Source of the DNA: an uncultured Rubripirellula sp.
Lineage (GTDB): Bacteria; Planctomycetota; Planctomycetia; Pirellulales; Pirellulaceae
Assembly (NCBI GenBank): GCA_938075415.1
Contig: CALJHC010000013.1
Span: 206,180 to 270,179 of the forward strand
Length of the DNA: 64,000 nucleotides
Reading direction: 5' to 3'
Position numbers and translations under genes: made by a program. Shown piece after piece: positions 1-9,184 of the stretch; within the stretch, counting starts at the first letter, position 1, and every line of letters starts with the position of its first letter. Under the pieces are notes generated by a model. It worked only from the letters and a program-made list of their open reading frames with translations, did no database searches and was not told the origin of the DNA.

Positions 1-3000
1 CCACAAACATTGCGGCAAAAAGGTAAACCTGAGTCAACCCAACGATCAACAGTAACCACTCACGTCTTTTAAGCGGTGAGGAGGGAAGACTTCCTAAGGC
101 GAGAGCGAGTAATAACGCCACCAAAATGATGACCCAAAATCTTACCGCTGGCCCCCGAAGCGGACCACTCGCCCAAAGAACCCAACGATTTGCCGGTACA
201 TTGATCAGCGAAATGACGTTCGAAGCCTTTTCAGGCAATGTAATGGATTCGCCCATCACTCGGGTCGAGAGAACTCGGTTGCGTTCCCAAGCCAATGTCA
301 ATTGATGCTTACCGGGACTTATGGGTAATACCAGTTGATTCCCGTCGCGCTGCTGAGGAACCTCAGTTCCATCGATTTGAATACTGGTGATTTCAGCATC
401 TTCTTCAATCTCCAAAGCAAAATCTGTCGCTAAACTACATTCCAAATCCACTGTCAACTTAGTGGTGCGTTGCCGGTTACCCAAGCTGACCGCATGGTTA
501 ACACTGTTTATGGTCAAGCTATCACCGACAACCGCTTTGGGACGACCAAGGGCAAGCGCAACGGACTCACCACCCCAAGGTCGCCAGACCGGTACTAACT
601 GATCATTGGTTGCTTCGAAGAACGGCTGAGTCCCCGAGATGGAGACGTTCCAAATTGGTGATGTCAAGAGAGACCAACGCTCAACCGACAGGTCCGCTAA
701 CGGTGCTGAGAGGTTGATTGTTTCGTTGTGTGTCAACTCACTTGACCAGGTGAACGTCCCCTGCTGCGAACCAAAACGCACAGACATTTTCCCGTCCACG
801 ACTTCCCGATTTGGCGTAAGAACAGCCTCTCCCTCAAGCAATGGTACTTCGATCGAAATCGCACGACCACTTTCGGAAAGTCGAGTGACAGTGGTGTAAA
901 CACGCGAAATCAAACCAATCTCCAACTTGCGTTCAACAAGCACGATTGGATAAAAACTGGTTTGATCATAAGCAGCACGATCGGCCGACACTGGCTGATC
1001 TTTCGAAAAGAAAATCTGGTCGGCTGGCATTCCTTCGCGGTTCAATCCATTCACCTTCCACCCAGAGGCCTTAATTCTCAATCGCTTTGGCTTCAACAAA
1101 AAACTCCACTCCCAATCTCCCTGATCAGGAATCATTCCCGCCACAACAACTTGATGGACACCCTTGGGCACCAAAACCCAAAGAAAATCATCCTTACGCA
1201 CAAGCGTGGCTGCCTGCGCCTGGTCAAGGGTCACCTGCAGCGGTGACCACTCTGGGAAACGGCCCGGAAGTGGCACAACGACTTGATCAGCCGCATGAAT
1301 CGTTAACGTCATTAGCAAACTGCTTCCCTGTAACTCCAATTCGCCGTAAGGAATTTCTGCAGCACCCGGAAATGCATCCGGCGTCTGAGTTAATCGCTCA
1401 CGCAACTCACTTAACAACGCCATACTTGGAACCGAATCGCCTGCAGCCCGAGGAAAATCCTTTTCCGTTCGCGGTTGCGTGATTGAAGGAGAGACGTCCC
1501 CGTTACCAAGGGCTTCGATAGCCGCAGTTGATTGCTGTGATTGCGCCGTGCTTGCGGTCATCGCGAGGATAAAAAACGGCAACAACATTGCAGCAACGGG
1601 CTTGGGAGGTCGCAGCTTAAATTTCCAACGCTCCGATAGCATTAAGAAAGACAACAGCAACAACAGAGCGACTCGGATTAACGTAATGATTCGATTCTGA
1701 TTCATCGAAATGAGCATCGGTCTTATCTGATCAGCCGAAGTGACAGGGCCATTCCAAGAACAAACGACTCGATTCCACTCCCAAGCCGGTCTAGCTGGCC
1801 CTGTCTGAATTTTTGACTTTGGATCAAATAACAGATTGGCGGTCGAAGCAGATTGATTCTTCGCTAGCTTGCCAACTTTGGCTTGCTGACTCGCAAGACC
1901 ACGACTTGACGAAAAACTTTCAGCCCTTCGATTCGAACGACTCTGTTGGTTCGACGCAGTAGGTGCATCCCCCATCCATGCCCAAAAGTCCCGATAGCCA
2001 TAGCTGACACCTGATACTTCCAACTGCGGATAGAGGACACCCTGAAGCTGGTGCGCGATAAACGGAATCAAAAACAAAGCTAACAATAAGACAGCAACCG
2101 ATTTTGTCTTCTTCAACCAAGCATGCCCAAGACCCGTTGGAACGACCCTCAGCAGCGCGACGGGGACCAGAAGGGCAAACCAAGTCCAACGAGGCGAACC
2201 GTATTCATGGTAGGACAAACCGAAAGCCAGCAAAGCAATGGCACCGGGCACAGGGCCGTAAAGCCGAAAAATAGCCAGCGAAAAAATCATCAGCAGAAAC
2301 AAGTCCAGCAAGGACCAAGCAGTCAGCCAATCACCATTGACTCCATCAGCACCCAGAATCGCAAAAGCTCGCCAACCGGGCGGTAACATCAACACCATCG
2401 AAAGCGAATCCGCGTCAGATTTCCAACCCGTTGCACTGATCTTGCCGCCCATTTTTGAACGCCCAATCGCGGTCAATTTCAAATTACGTTGCCGCAACTC
2501 CACCCCACTGGTTGCTCCATCCGGGCTACGTGTAATTAATTGACTGTCACCATCAATCCGTACCGCTCCAAGGTCTACGTCCTCTGCAGCATCCAACCGC
2601 CAAATCTGCTGCATTTCCCCTTGGACGTCGTCTTCATACGTAAAGGCCCCGCCATCATCATCAAGCCAAAGCTGGCGATTGATACTTAATCCCCCTCGCC
2701 CCTTCTCACCCATCCCTCGCTGTTTTTCCACCAATTTCAACGGCTGTGAAGTGTCCCACTGGTAAACGGGCAATCCACTCCACCGATCGGGGAAAGTCGT
2801 TTGGCTAACGTCAACTGATGCCAAGCCTTCAACGAAAGAAATGCGAAAAGAAGAATTTAATCTCAGCCCAACGAGCTCCTGCTGCTCCACCGGCTGAGCC
2901 TCTGCCGAGAACTTGATCTCACTGGGATCTGTTGTACGAAAAGCGTCAATAAGGATGGACCATTTACCCGCCCGAACTTGCACTTTGGTGCGTCCCAACT

Positions 3001-3727
3001 CATCAATCGCAACCGGGAGAGCGGTCTCCACTGTGGCTACCTTCCATCCCTCAGGAAGTATCCAGCCTAACTCTTCCTCGCGACTTTTTCCCGAAACAGT
3101 CAGTTCTAATTCCGTACGCAACCAAACAGGTATCCCATCTTCGATCACCCGATAGACCTGAACCCCGAGACGATCTACATCAGCCGGTTCACTTTGATCC
3201 CGACGCAGCCAAACCTCGCCATCCGAAGACCAGTTGGTTAAGGGGCGTGACTCGCCACGGACCTTCAACTCTAAAACACCAACCTCCGAAGGAATCTTCA
3301 GTCGCTGGGGCATTTCAGTCCATGCAAACATGCCTTCGATGACATGCCTGCCAACTTCGAGTTCGACCGCAGGACGACCATTACGACCGACGACCACTGC
3401 GAGCTTCTCATCAACGCTGACGCCCGTTGGCCACATCCCAAGGTTACCGGGCAGCGGAATCCAAGATCGCTCATAAACTCTCACTTCTTGTTTCCAAGTC
3501 GCGCCGTTTCCTTCAGCGTTCACGATCAGCTTGGACGGCCAAAAACAAATCGCCGTGTTGTAGTCGCTGTAAATTCGTGGGCAGTCTCGGTGCTCCACAT
3601 CCCACAGCACCCACTCCCTCCATGGCTCCAAAGAGGAGGGAACTCCAACCTCCTGAGAATGTGTTACTCCTGAAGAAAGAGAAAGAGTAAAAACCACAGC
3701 GATGATTTGTTGAGTCAATCGGCACAT
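1..3727 (-). CDS. Giant multi-spanning membrane protein with secreted domains (partial, 3' end beyond window)
   Basis: One frame stays open from an ATG at 3727 to the left edge, over 1240 codons, so the C-terminus is missing. I do not recognise a named family. The N-terminus (MCRLTQQIIAVVFTLSLSSG) is a signal peptide. It is followed by about 450 residues rich in beta-type sequence with many W, V and E residues. A cluster of hydrophobic segments lies near residues 475-560 (for example WFALLVPVALL and LLLALFLIPFIA). One or two more lie near 680-710, then a second soluble region of about 470 residues, and two more spans near 1190-1242 (FWVIILVALLLALAL, EWLLLIVGL). The layout suggests an envelope protein with two large exported parts separated by membrane bundles. 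The many short open frames on the opposite strand are shadows of this gene. Existence is well supported; function is unknown. Confidence 0.8.
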   Translation of the reverse strand, partial: MCRLTQQIIAVVFTLSLSSGVTHSQEVGVPSSLEPWREWVLWDVEHRDCPRIYSDYNTAICFWPSKLIVNAEGNGATWKQEVRVYERSWIPLPGNLGMWPTGVSVDEKLAVVVGRNGRPAVELEVGRHVIEGMFAWTEMPQRLKIPSEVGVLELKVRGESRPLTNWSSDGEVWLRRDQSEPADVDRLGVQVYRVIEDGIPVWLRTELELTVSGKSREEELGWILPEGWKVATVETALPVAIDELGRTKVQVRAGKWSILIDAFRTTDPSEIKFSAEAQPVEQQELVGLRLNSSFRISFVEGLASVDVSQTTFPDRWSGLPVYQWDTSQPLKLVEKQRGMGEKGRGGLSINRQLWLDDDGGAFTYEDDVQGEMQQIWRLDAAEDVDLGAVRIDGDSQLITRSPDGATSGVELRQRNLKLTAIGRSKMGGKISATGWKSDADSLSMVLMLPPGWRAFAILGADGVNGDWLTAWSLLDLFLLMIFSLAIFRLYGPVPGAIALLAFGLSYHEYGSPRWTWFALLVPVALLRVVPTGLGHAWLKKTKSVAVLLLALFLIPFIAHQLQGVLYPQLEVSGVSYGYRDFWAWMGDAPTASNQQSRSNRRAESFSSSRGLASQQAKVGKLAKNQSASTANLLFDPKSKIQTGPARPAWEWNRVVCSWNGPVTSADQIRPMLISMNQNRIITLIRVALLLLLSFLMLSERWKFKLRPPKPVAAMLLPFFILAMTASTAQSQQSTAAIEALGNGDVSPSITQPRTEKDFPRAAGDSVPSMALLSELRERLTQTPDAFPGAAEIPYGELELQGSSLLMTLTIHAADQVVVPLPGRFPEWSPLQVTLDQAQAATLVRKDDFLWVLVPKGVHQVVVAGMIPDQGDWEWSFLLKPKRLRIKASGWKVNGLNREGMPADQIFFSKDQPVSADRAAYDQTSFYPIVLVERKLEIGLISRVYTTVTRLSESGRAISIEVPLLEGEAVLTPNREVVDGKMSVRFGSQQGTFTWSSELTHNETINLSAPLADLSVERWSLLTSPIWNVSISGTQPFFEATNDQLVPVWRPWGGESVALALGRPKAVVGDSLTINSVNHAVSLGNRQRTTKLTVDLECSLATDFALEIEEDAEITSIQIDGTEVPQQRDGNQLVLPISPGKHQLTLAWERNRVLSTRVMGESITLPEKASNVISLINVPANRWVLWASGPLRGPAVRFWVIILVALLLALALGSLPSSPLKRREWLLLIVGLTQVYLFAAMFV

Positions 3728-4549
3728 TAAATCGGTTCTCTAATGATCGATGGTTGCTGGCAATTTCGCAGCTCGAATGCTTCGCTGGCACGGTGCGTGT
3801 TGCGTCATTAGAGACCACTTTACCGAACGACTACTCTGTGAACTTCATGACACACTCTGAACTCCATGACACACTCTCTGAGCAATCGATCTTTCAATCG
3901 TGCCTCAATCGCTTATCCAACACACCGCTGCCTAACAGATAAACATAGTCCAGTTCACATCAAGAAGTGTAGAAAAACCAATGACTGTTATTCACAACCA
4001 CCGAAAACCATGGAGTTTCGTCGGGAATCCAGTTAACCGCGATCAAATCCTCCCAAACGCCCAAACCACCAACAAAAAGAAATTCCCCCAAACGCTCTTT
4101 GCGCCAGATCAGGTCAGTAAAATAAGACTGAACGATTAGCCACCAACATCATTAAAAAGCAGAGGCGGTGCGAGTCGACCTGATCTCTTTCCAATGCCGA
4201 CTGCCAAGGCTGATTGACAACGCTCAGAAAATTCGTTTCCCCCGCACTCTCGCTCGAAGCGGAATCAGCAAGTCAGAAAAAAACTAGCCTCTCCGCCTGT
4301 GATTGATGAGGACTCGTTCCCGGCGGCACGAACAGCCATAAGAATTATTTTGAGGATAGCGCCGTGCCATTGATTGAAAACCCCAATGGATTCGACAAGG
4401 TGCAAATGGCACAAGGGTGGTCGACTTGATGTGTTCACGCAGGGAGTGCATGCCCAAGGAACAAACCTCGTCGACCAAAGAAATATTGTGACGGTTGATC
4501 TCAAACCGACATTCATTCGTTTTGAGATCCAAGAATCAATACTGCGAAC
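3728..4549. other. Intergenic region, no convincing gene
   Basis: About 820 bases between the DPP IV-type peptidase and the giant membrane protein, both on the minus strand. Two overlapping minus-strand frames of about 80 codons (4265-4532) have no ribosome-binding site, no recognisable motif and odd composition, so I do not call them. The stretch holds a direct repeat of catgacacactctga at 3846 and 3865 (period 19) and a hairpin next to the peptidase stop codon. The promoter of the membrane protein is presumably just right of 3727, but I see no clear -35/-10 pair. Confidence 0.5.
4497..4529 (-). terminator. Hairpin downstream of the S9 peptidase gene
   Basis: A perfect 9-bp inverted repeat, gatctcaaa / tttgagatc, has a 15-base loop and lies about 20 bases past the stop codon of the peptidase gene. 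The position fits a transcription end, but no U-run follows it on the minus strand, so it may only be a 3'-stabilising hairpin. Confidence 0.35.
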
Positions 4550-7174
4550 CTAGTTTGCACGTGGCTCTCGGTGCCACAATTTCCTCACGAAAAAATCAAA
4601 CTGCTGCCGCTTTGCATAAGGGTGGCTCGCAGCGCCGTGGCCGGCCCCGGGAATCACTAATTGAGTAAAATCCTTGTTGGCTCGCACCAATGCATCAATG
4701 ACCTGCATGGTACTGGCCGGGTCCACGTTGCGATCCATCTCCCCCCAAATCAGCATCAAATCCCCGGACAACCGATGAGCCTGAGTTGAATTGGATTGAT
4801 CTCGATAATGTGCACCAACAGGCCACCCCATCCACTGTTCGTTCCACCAGATCTTATCAACACGATTATCATGACAACCGCAGTCCGCCACCGCCGCCTT
4901 GTAAAAATCACCATGTGCAATCAGAGCACGCATCGCACTCTGACCACCCGCTGAACCACCCCAAATCCCAACCCGTTCCAAATCCATCTCAGGTCGATTC
5001 GCCGCCGCTGCCTTCATCCATAAAATTCGATCAGGGAACCCGCTATCGGCCAGATTCTGCCAGCAAACATCGTGAAAGGCTTTGCTGCGGTTGCTCGTAC
5101 CCATTCCATCCATTTTGGTCACAACGAAACCAAGTTCCGCCATCTCGTAAAGTTGCCGATGCAACCCAAAACGCTTGGGAACAAAGGACGAATGAGGCCC
5201 TGCATAGATGTGTTCGAGAACCGGGTATCGATCTCCAACCTTGAACTTGGTGGGACGCACCATGAAGCCGTAAATTTCTGTTTCACCATCACGGCCTGTG
5301 GTCACAAAACGTTCTGGGCACTTCCAACCGGTTGCTAACAAACGCGATATGTCAGCAGACTCCAGTTCACAAACCAAAGAGCCGCTGTCAAAGGATCTCA
5401 GCTCAGTAACCGGAGGCAAATCGACTCGCGAATAAGTGTCGATCAACCACTTTTTGTCGGGAGAGATGCTCCATTGATGATCACCATCACCACGGGTCAA
5501 ACGAATGGGGCGTTTACCATCAAAACCGACTCGAACAAGGTGTTGGTGATAGGGATCCTGATCGGGATCAATTCCTGAGACGGTTAATAAAACTTCTCTT
5601 TTCACCTCGTCTACTTCTTCCACTTTTCGCACCACCCAATCGCCTGAAGTGATCGAGGCTTTCACATCACCGGTATCAGCATCGATAAGGTAAAGATGGT
5701 TCCAACCACTCCGTTCACTCATCCAGATCCATTCATTACTTGAATGGAGACGATGAAGAAATGTTTTCTGGGAATAGCAAACAAATGTTTCACTCTGTTC
5801 ATTAATGCAAATGCGCGGTGTGGCATTGTTGGCGTCAACGGTGATCAAACGCAAACACTGGTGACCGCGTTCGTTGTAAAGGAATGAGAAAGATTCGCCA
5901 TCTGAATCCCAGCTCATACGACTCAAAGAATAGGGATTGGGAAACATGGAGTCATCGATCAGCCTGGCTGTCCAATCATCCGAAAATGAAAACAGCAGAG
6001 GCCTCGGGTGGTCAACTTCATCTCCTGGCTTTGCATAACCAATCCAATGCAACTCAGGGTGAACCTTTCCCTCAGGGGAAGATTCAATCAATGGAATCTG
6101 ACGTCGATCGCCGGGAACCGCCGGAAGCATTGCAAAGTGCTTGGAACTGGGTGACCACCAGACCCTTCCCGGTAAAACCTCATCGCTGAACAAATCCGAA
6201 TTGATCTCCGACCACAAAAATGTTTGCTCACGATCACTGGGCAGATGACGCACCCGAATATTTTGAGCATCTACACTCACCTGCCAGTTTCCGTCAGGCG
6301 ATTGACCAGTTCGATTCCTGGGACGCCGCTCTTGGGATCGATAAGGCCGAGGGACGGGCGTGTTCTGGTCAATCACCGCAAGCATCGAGTGACTCGCAGC
6401 AACGAAGGACGCAACCGAAGCGCCCGAACTGTCCCTCAGCAACCAAGCGTGTCCGTCAAAAGTTTCCATGACGGCAACCTGCCCAGACTTGACCAAGCCA
6501 TATGAGCGCAACCCACCATCGGGCATCACCCACAGGTATTCCAGATCTTTCTTCAATCGATTGGCAAAACGAATGGGGACTCGATCACCACCGCCACGAC
6601 TCCGACGAATTTCATGGCTTGGCGCAAGCCCGACTTCGGACCCCACCACGGCCGAATCGTCCGATGACTTTAACTCAGAAGTCGAACAGTCGAACAACCA
6701 GTTTTGATCGAATGCTTTAAAACTCCAACGATCACCCGAATCAGAAAATCGCAGCGATTTCAGTGGAAGCGATTGTGGTCGCACTTCCACCTTCACGAAG
6801 TTCGCCAAACTTGCCGCCAATTTCTCATGATCAAACGCAAGCGTGCGTTTGCCCTCAACGCAGTTCACGAAAACATATTCGTGGGTGCCGGGACCCGTCG
6901 CAACTCGATACCAAAAGAGATCACCTTGAATCTCGGCGTCAACGTTCTTGGCTGAATCGCCCCAAACGGGCACCACCGAATCACGGAAAACCGTATTCGC
7001 TGTCCGGGCCCGGTAAGTCGCAGAGAGTTCGTAATCGGTTGAAGTTCCTTGACCGTTAACCGTCAGGGAAAAATGAAAAAATAGCAGAACGAACAGACTG
7101 AAGAACGATGTCGCTACTCCGAAAGAAGAATCCTTGGTTGGCGACAGACACAAGCGGTCAATCTGATTCATCAT
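4550..7174 (-). CDS. Dipeptidyl-peptidase IV-like serine peptidase (family S9)
   Basis: An 874-residue exported prolyl-oligopeptidase-type enzyme. After a short n-region a hydrophobic stretch (FFSLFVLLFFHFSLTVNG, about residues 23-40) acts as signal peptide or anchor. The middle is a beta-propeller region of the DPPIV_N type, with repeated SPDGNW- and SPDKKW-like blades. The C-terminal 250 residues are an alpha/beta hydrolase. The triad is visible as Ser741 in GGSAGG, Asp814 in GEMDRNVDP and His846 in PGAGHG. Family members remove dipeptides, often Xaa-Pro, from peptide N-termini outside the cytoplasm. The gene starts 4 bases after the stop codon of the small membrane protein upstream, so the two are almost surely one operon. 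The nucleophile elbow reads GGSAGG rather than the common GWSYGG, so cleavage specificity cannot be assumed. Confidence 0.93.
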   Translation of the reverse strand: MMNQIDRLCLSPTKDSSFGVATSFFSLFVLLFFHFSLTVNGQGTSTDYELSATYRARTANTVFRDSVVPVWGDSAKNVDAEIQGDLFWYRVATGPGTHEYVFVNCVEGKRTLAFDHEKLAASLANFVKVEVRPQSLPLKSLRFSDSGDRWSFKAFDQNWLFDCSTSELKSSDDSAVVGSEVGLAPSHEIRRSRGGGDRVPIRFANRLKKDLEYLWVMPDGGLRSYGLVKSGQVAVMETFDGHAWLLRDSSGASVASFVAASHSMLAVIDQNTPVPRPYRSQERRPRNRTGQSPDGNWQVSVDAQNIRVRHLPSDREQTFLWSEINSDLFSDEVLPGRVWWSPSSKHFAMLPAVPGDRRQIPLIESSPEGKVHPELHWIGYAKPGDEVDHPRPLLFSFSDDWTARLIDDSMFPNPYSLSRMSWDSDGESFSFLYNERGHQCLRLITVDANNATPRICINEQSETFVCYSQKTFLHRLHSSNEWIWMSERSGWNHLYLIDADTGDVKASITSGDWVVRKVEEVDEVKREVLLTVSGIDPDQDPYHQHLVRVGFDGKRPIRLTRGDGDHQWSISPDKKWLIDTYSRVDLPPVTELRSFDSGSLVCELESADISRLLATGWKCPERFVTTGRDGETEIYGFMVRPTKFKVGDRYPVLEHIYAGPHSSFVPKRFGLHRQLYEMAELGFVVTKMDGMGTSNRSKAFHDVCWQNLADSGFPDRILWMKAAAANRPEMDLERVGIWGGSAGGQSAMRALIAHGDFYKAAVADCGCHDNRVDKIWWNEQWMGWPVGAHYRDQSNSTQAHRLSGDLMLIWGEMDRNVDPASTMQVIDALVRANKDFTQLVIPGAGHGAASHPYAKRQQFDFFVRKLWHREPRAN

Positions 7175-7178
7175 ATTT

Positions 7179-7661
7179 TCACTCTTCGAGGAAATCGACT
7201 TTCAACACACCCCTAGCACCACCGGGCAACTGCCCGGTCACAACAATGTCTTCAACTTCGTAACGTCGGGGATCAAACCGTTGACTACTGCGTTTGTCAG
7301 TAAAAATCTGTTGGGGCAACACCAGTTCCTCTGATGCAATCAAAGGCGCATCTCGAAAAAGCAAGTATTGACCATTAATTTCTATGCTTAGTCGCGGGAT
7401 GACATGGTCGGTAAGATTCCTTACCACCACGACCTCCGTAGCTACCATTCCTTGGCCGGCCACCGATTCGACCATTCGATAGTCCAGAACAACTTCAACA
7501 GGGAGGTCTGGACCTCCAACACTCTCAGGGAAAATCGAATAAACAAGCAAACCGACACCCACCATCCCAGCTAAACTTGCGGTCAAACCCCGTCTTGATA
7601 GACCTACCTTGGGTGCAACAGGCATCAAAAAAACGTCTTCATTTTGCTCGCTCAAAGTCAT
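7179..7661 (-). CDS. Small membrane-anchored protein of unknown function
   Basis: 160 residues. A cytoplasmic N-terminus of about 27 residues precedes one transmembrane helix (LTASLAGMVGVGLLVYSIF, near 26-44). A mostly beta-predicted external domain follows and ends in VLKVDFLEE. I do not recognise the family. It starts with ATG preceded by AGGA at a fitting distance, and its stop is 4 bases before the start of the S9 peptidase, so it is the first gene of a two-gene unit. A role as partner or membrane adaptor of the peptidase is inference from position only. Confidence 0.75.
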   Translation of the reverse strand: MTLSEQNEDVFLMPVAPKVGLSRRGLTASLAGMVGVGLLVYSIFPESVGGPDLPVEVVLDYRMVESVAGQGMVATEVVVVRNLTDHVIPRLSIEINGQYLLFRDAPLIASEELVLPQQIFTDKRSSQRFDPRRYEVEDIVVTGQLPGGARGVLKVDFLEE

Positions 7662-7981
7662 GACAGTCCTGACTTGGTTAACTGATGGCGGAAAAGGAAC
7701 CGATGTGCTAGTGCCATTTCCCTGACGAGGCAGTATTGGTACCCGTAAAGTACGACTTTAAAATCGTGTTACCAAGTATGACGACCGTCTCCGCCTCAAA
7801 CGAAGTGTCAACACTCCGCCGCGCCCGATTATCCAAATAACGAGACCGCTCACAACAGGCAAATCCAAACCGGTGTTACCAACCCGCAATTAATGATTTA
7901 GCCAGAGGCAAAACCGGATGCAGATGGATTGACTGAACTCAACTCAGCTGACCAGGCGAGGATCGCCTTGTTGAGCAATCA
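7662..7981. other. Intergenic region
   Basis: About 320 bases upstream of the small membrane protein and downstream of the FmdB-type gene. It contains a short inverted repeat, aggcga / cgcctt, near 7957-7972, past the FmdB stop codon and without a U-run. I see no gene, no tandem repeat and no clear promoter. Confidence 0.5.
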
Positions 7982-8203
7982 CTAACCGCAACCCCCTCCG
8001 CAGCATCGTGGAGCACCACAAGCATCTGCCTTGGATGCCATTGGCAATGCCTTCGATTTCACCGACGGTGCGGAAGGAAGGCTGAACAGTTTCTCCATTC
8101 GCTCATTGCCGCAACCATCACAGCCTACTATCGCCTCATTTGAACGAACAAGCGTTTCGACAACGATCCCGCAAGACTTACACTCGTACTCATAAAGTGG
8201 CAT
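7982..8203 (-). CDS. FmdB-family zinc ribbon protein
   Basis: 73 residues starting MPLYEYECKSCG, the hallmark of the FmdB (CxxC_CxxC_SSSS) family. Two knuckles, CKSCG and CDGCG, form the ribbon. The C-terminus is a cysteine/glycine tail (CGAPRCCGGGCG) that could bind further metal. A longer frame begins at 8233, but the ATG at 8203 gives the canonical N-terminus and has an AGAAGGA ribosome-binding site 7 bases upstream. The biochemical role is not well defined; family members are called putative regulators. It is divergent from the nnrE gene. Confidence 0.92.
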   Translation of the reverse strand: MPLYEYECKSCGIVVETLVRSNEAIVGCDGCGNERMEKLFSLPSAPSVKSKALPMASKADACGAPRCCGGGCG

Positions 8204-8497
8204 CAAAAAATCCTTCTTATGGACAAAAAACATTGATTGTCACCCGACAACGCATTTCGACTGCCATGCTTCAAGCAAAACAGGTTGCCTTTACACTTCT
8301 CATCATACCTTTTAAGACATTCCTAAAGGCAAAGGCCCAGCTTTTTGGCAAGAACATGCTTCTTTTTCCGTCACAAAAAGAAGGATTATCTCTCTCCAAG
8401 TGAACTGCTTTACGATCGACCTGCCAATCCTGAGCCCGCAATTGCTAACGCGGTATCAGATTCACTCGCATCAAAAAATGCTTCCGAAGATCCTCAC

Positions 8498-9184
8498 ATG
8501 AAAACGCCTAAACCAGTCAGTCGTCAACAAGTTCGAAGCATTGACGAAATTGCGATCAAGGACTTTCAGATGCCCGGTGTGATCCTGATGGAAAATGCAG
8601 GAGCTCGCAGTGCTGAAATCATCGATGCGGTTGCGCCCGAAGGACTGATCGCCATTCTCTGTGGAGGCGGAAACAATGGAGGTGATGGCTATGTCATTGC
8701 CAGGCACCTTCAACGAATGCAACGCAAAGTTGAAATCATTTCGCTCACCGACACGACGGCACTAGAAGGGGACGCGAAAATCAATTTCGACATCGTCTCA
8801 CGAGCCTCAATACCCATCCAATTGATTGCGTCTCGTGAGCAACTTACCGATGCACTGGATCGAGCCAGCACTATCATCGATGCGATGCTGGGAACTGGTG
8901 CAAAAGGAGCACCGCGGGGCCTTATCGCCGATGCGATCACGATTGCCAACAGTAAGCCGGCACTCAAAGTAGCTTTGGATCTACCGTCAGGACTGGACTG
9001 CGACTCGGGGATCGCGAACCAACCAACGTTCATTGCCGAACAAACCGTTACATTTGTAGCCGAGAAGATCGGCTTCAAAAAAAACAACGCCGACAAATTT
9101 GTCGGCGTTGTGTCGATCATTGATATCGGCGTACCCCAAAAATTACTGGACGACCTTTTCGTCAGCAGCAATGGTGGGCGGTAA
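8498..9184 (+). CDS. nnrE: NAD(P)H-hydrate epimerase
   Basis: 228 residues of YjeF_N type. The enzyme interconverts the R and S forms of hydrated NAD(P)H so that they can be repaired. Visible landmarks are the GGGNNGGDGYVIAR nucleotide loop, LGTGAKG, and LDLPSGLDCDSG. Only the epimerase domain is present; the ADP-dependent dehydratase often fused to it (NnrD) is absent here. The frame is open from 8345, but the first 51 residues do not look like family sequence, so the ATG at 8498 (MKTPKPVSRQQVRSID) is preferred. The last 42 bases overlap the 3' end of the convergent cytochrome peroxidase gene. Confidence 0.92.
   Translation: MKTPKPVSRQQVRSIDEIAIKDFQMPGVILMENAGARSAEIIDAVAPEGLIAILCGGGNNGGDGYVIARHLQRMQRKVEIISLTDTTALEGDAKINFDIVSRASIPIQLIASREQLTDALDRASTIIDAMLGTGAKGAPRGLIADAITIANSKPALKVALDLPSGLDCDSGIANQPTFIAEQTVTFVAEKIGFKKNNADKFVGVVSIIDIGVPQKLLDDLFVSSNGGR

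Noticed and set aside
3780..3800. Sigma-54-like tggcac ... ttgc element
   Set aside because: The distance between the GG and GC cores is 13 bases instead of the required 10; the same is true of a similar match near 58114.
4265..4532. Two overlapping minus-strand frames of about 80 codons
   Set aside because: No start signal, no motif, mutually overlapping in different frames.
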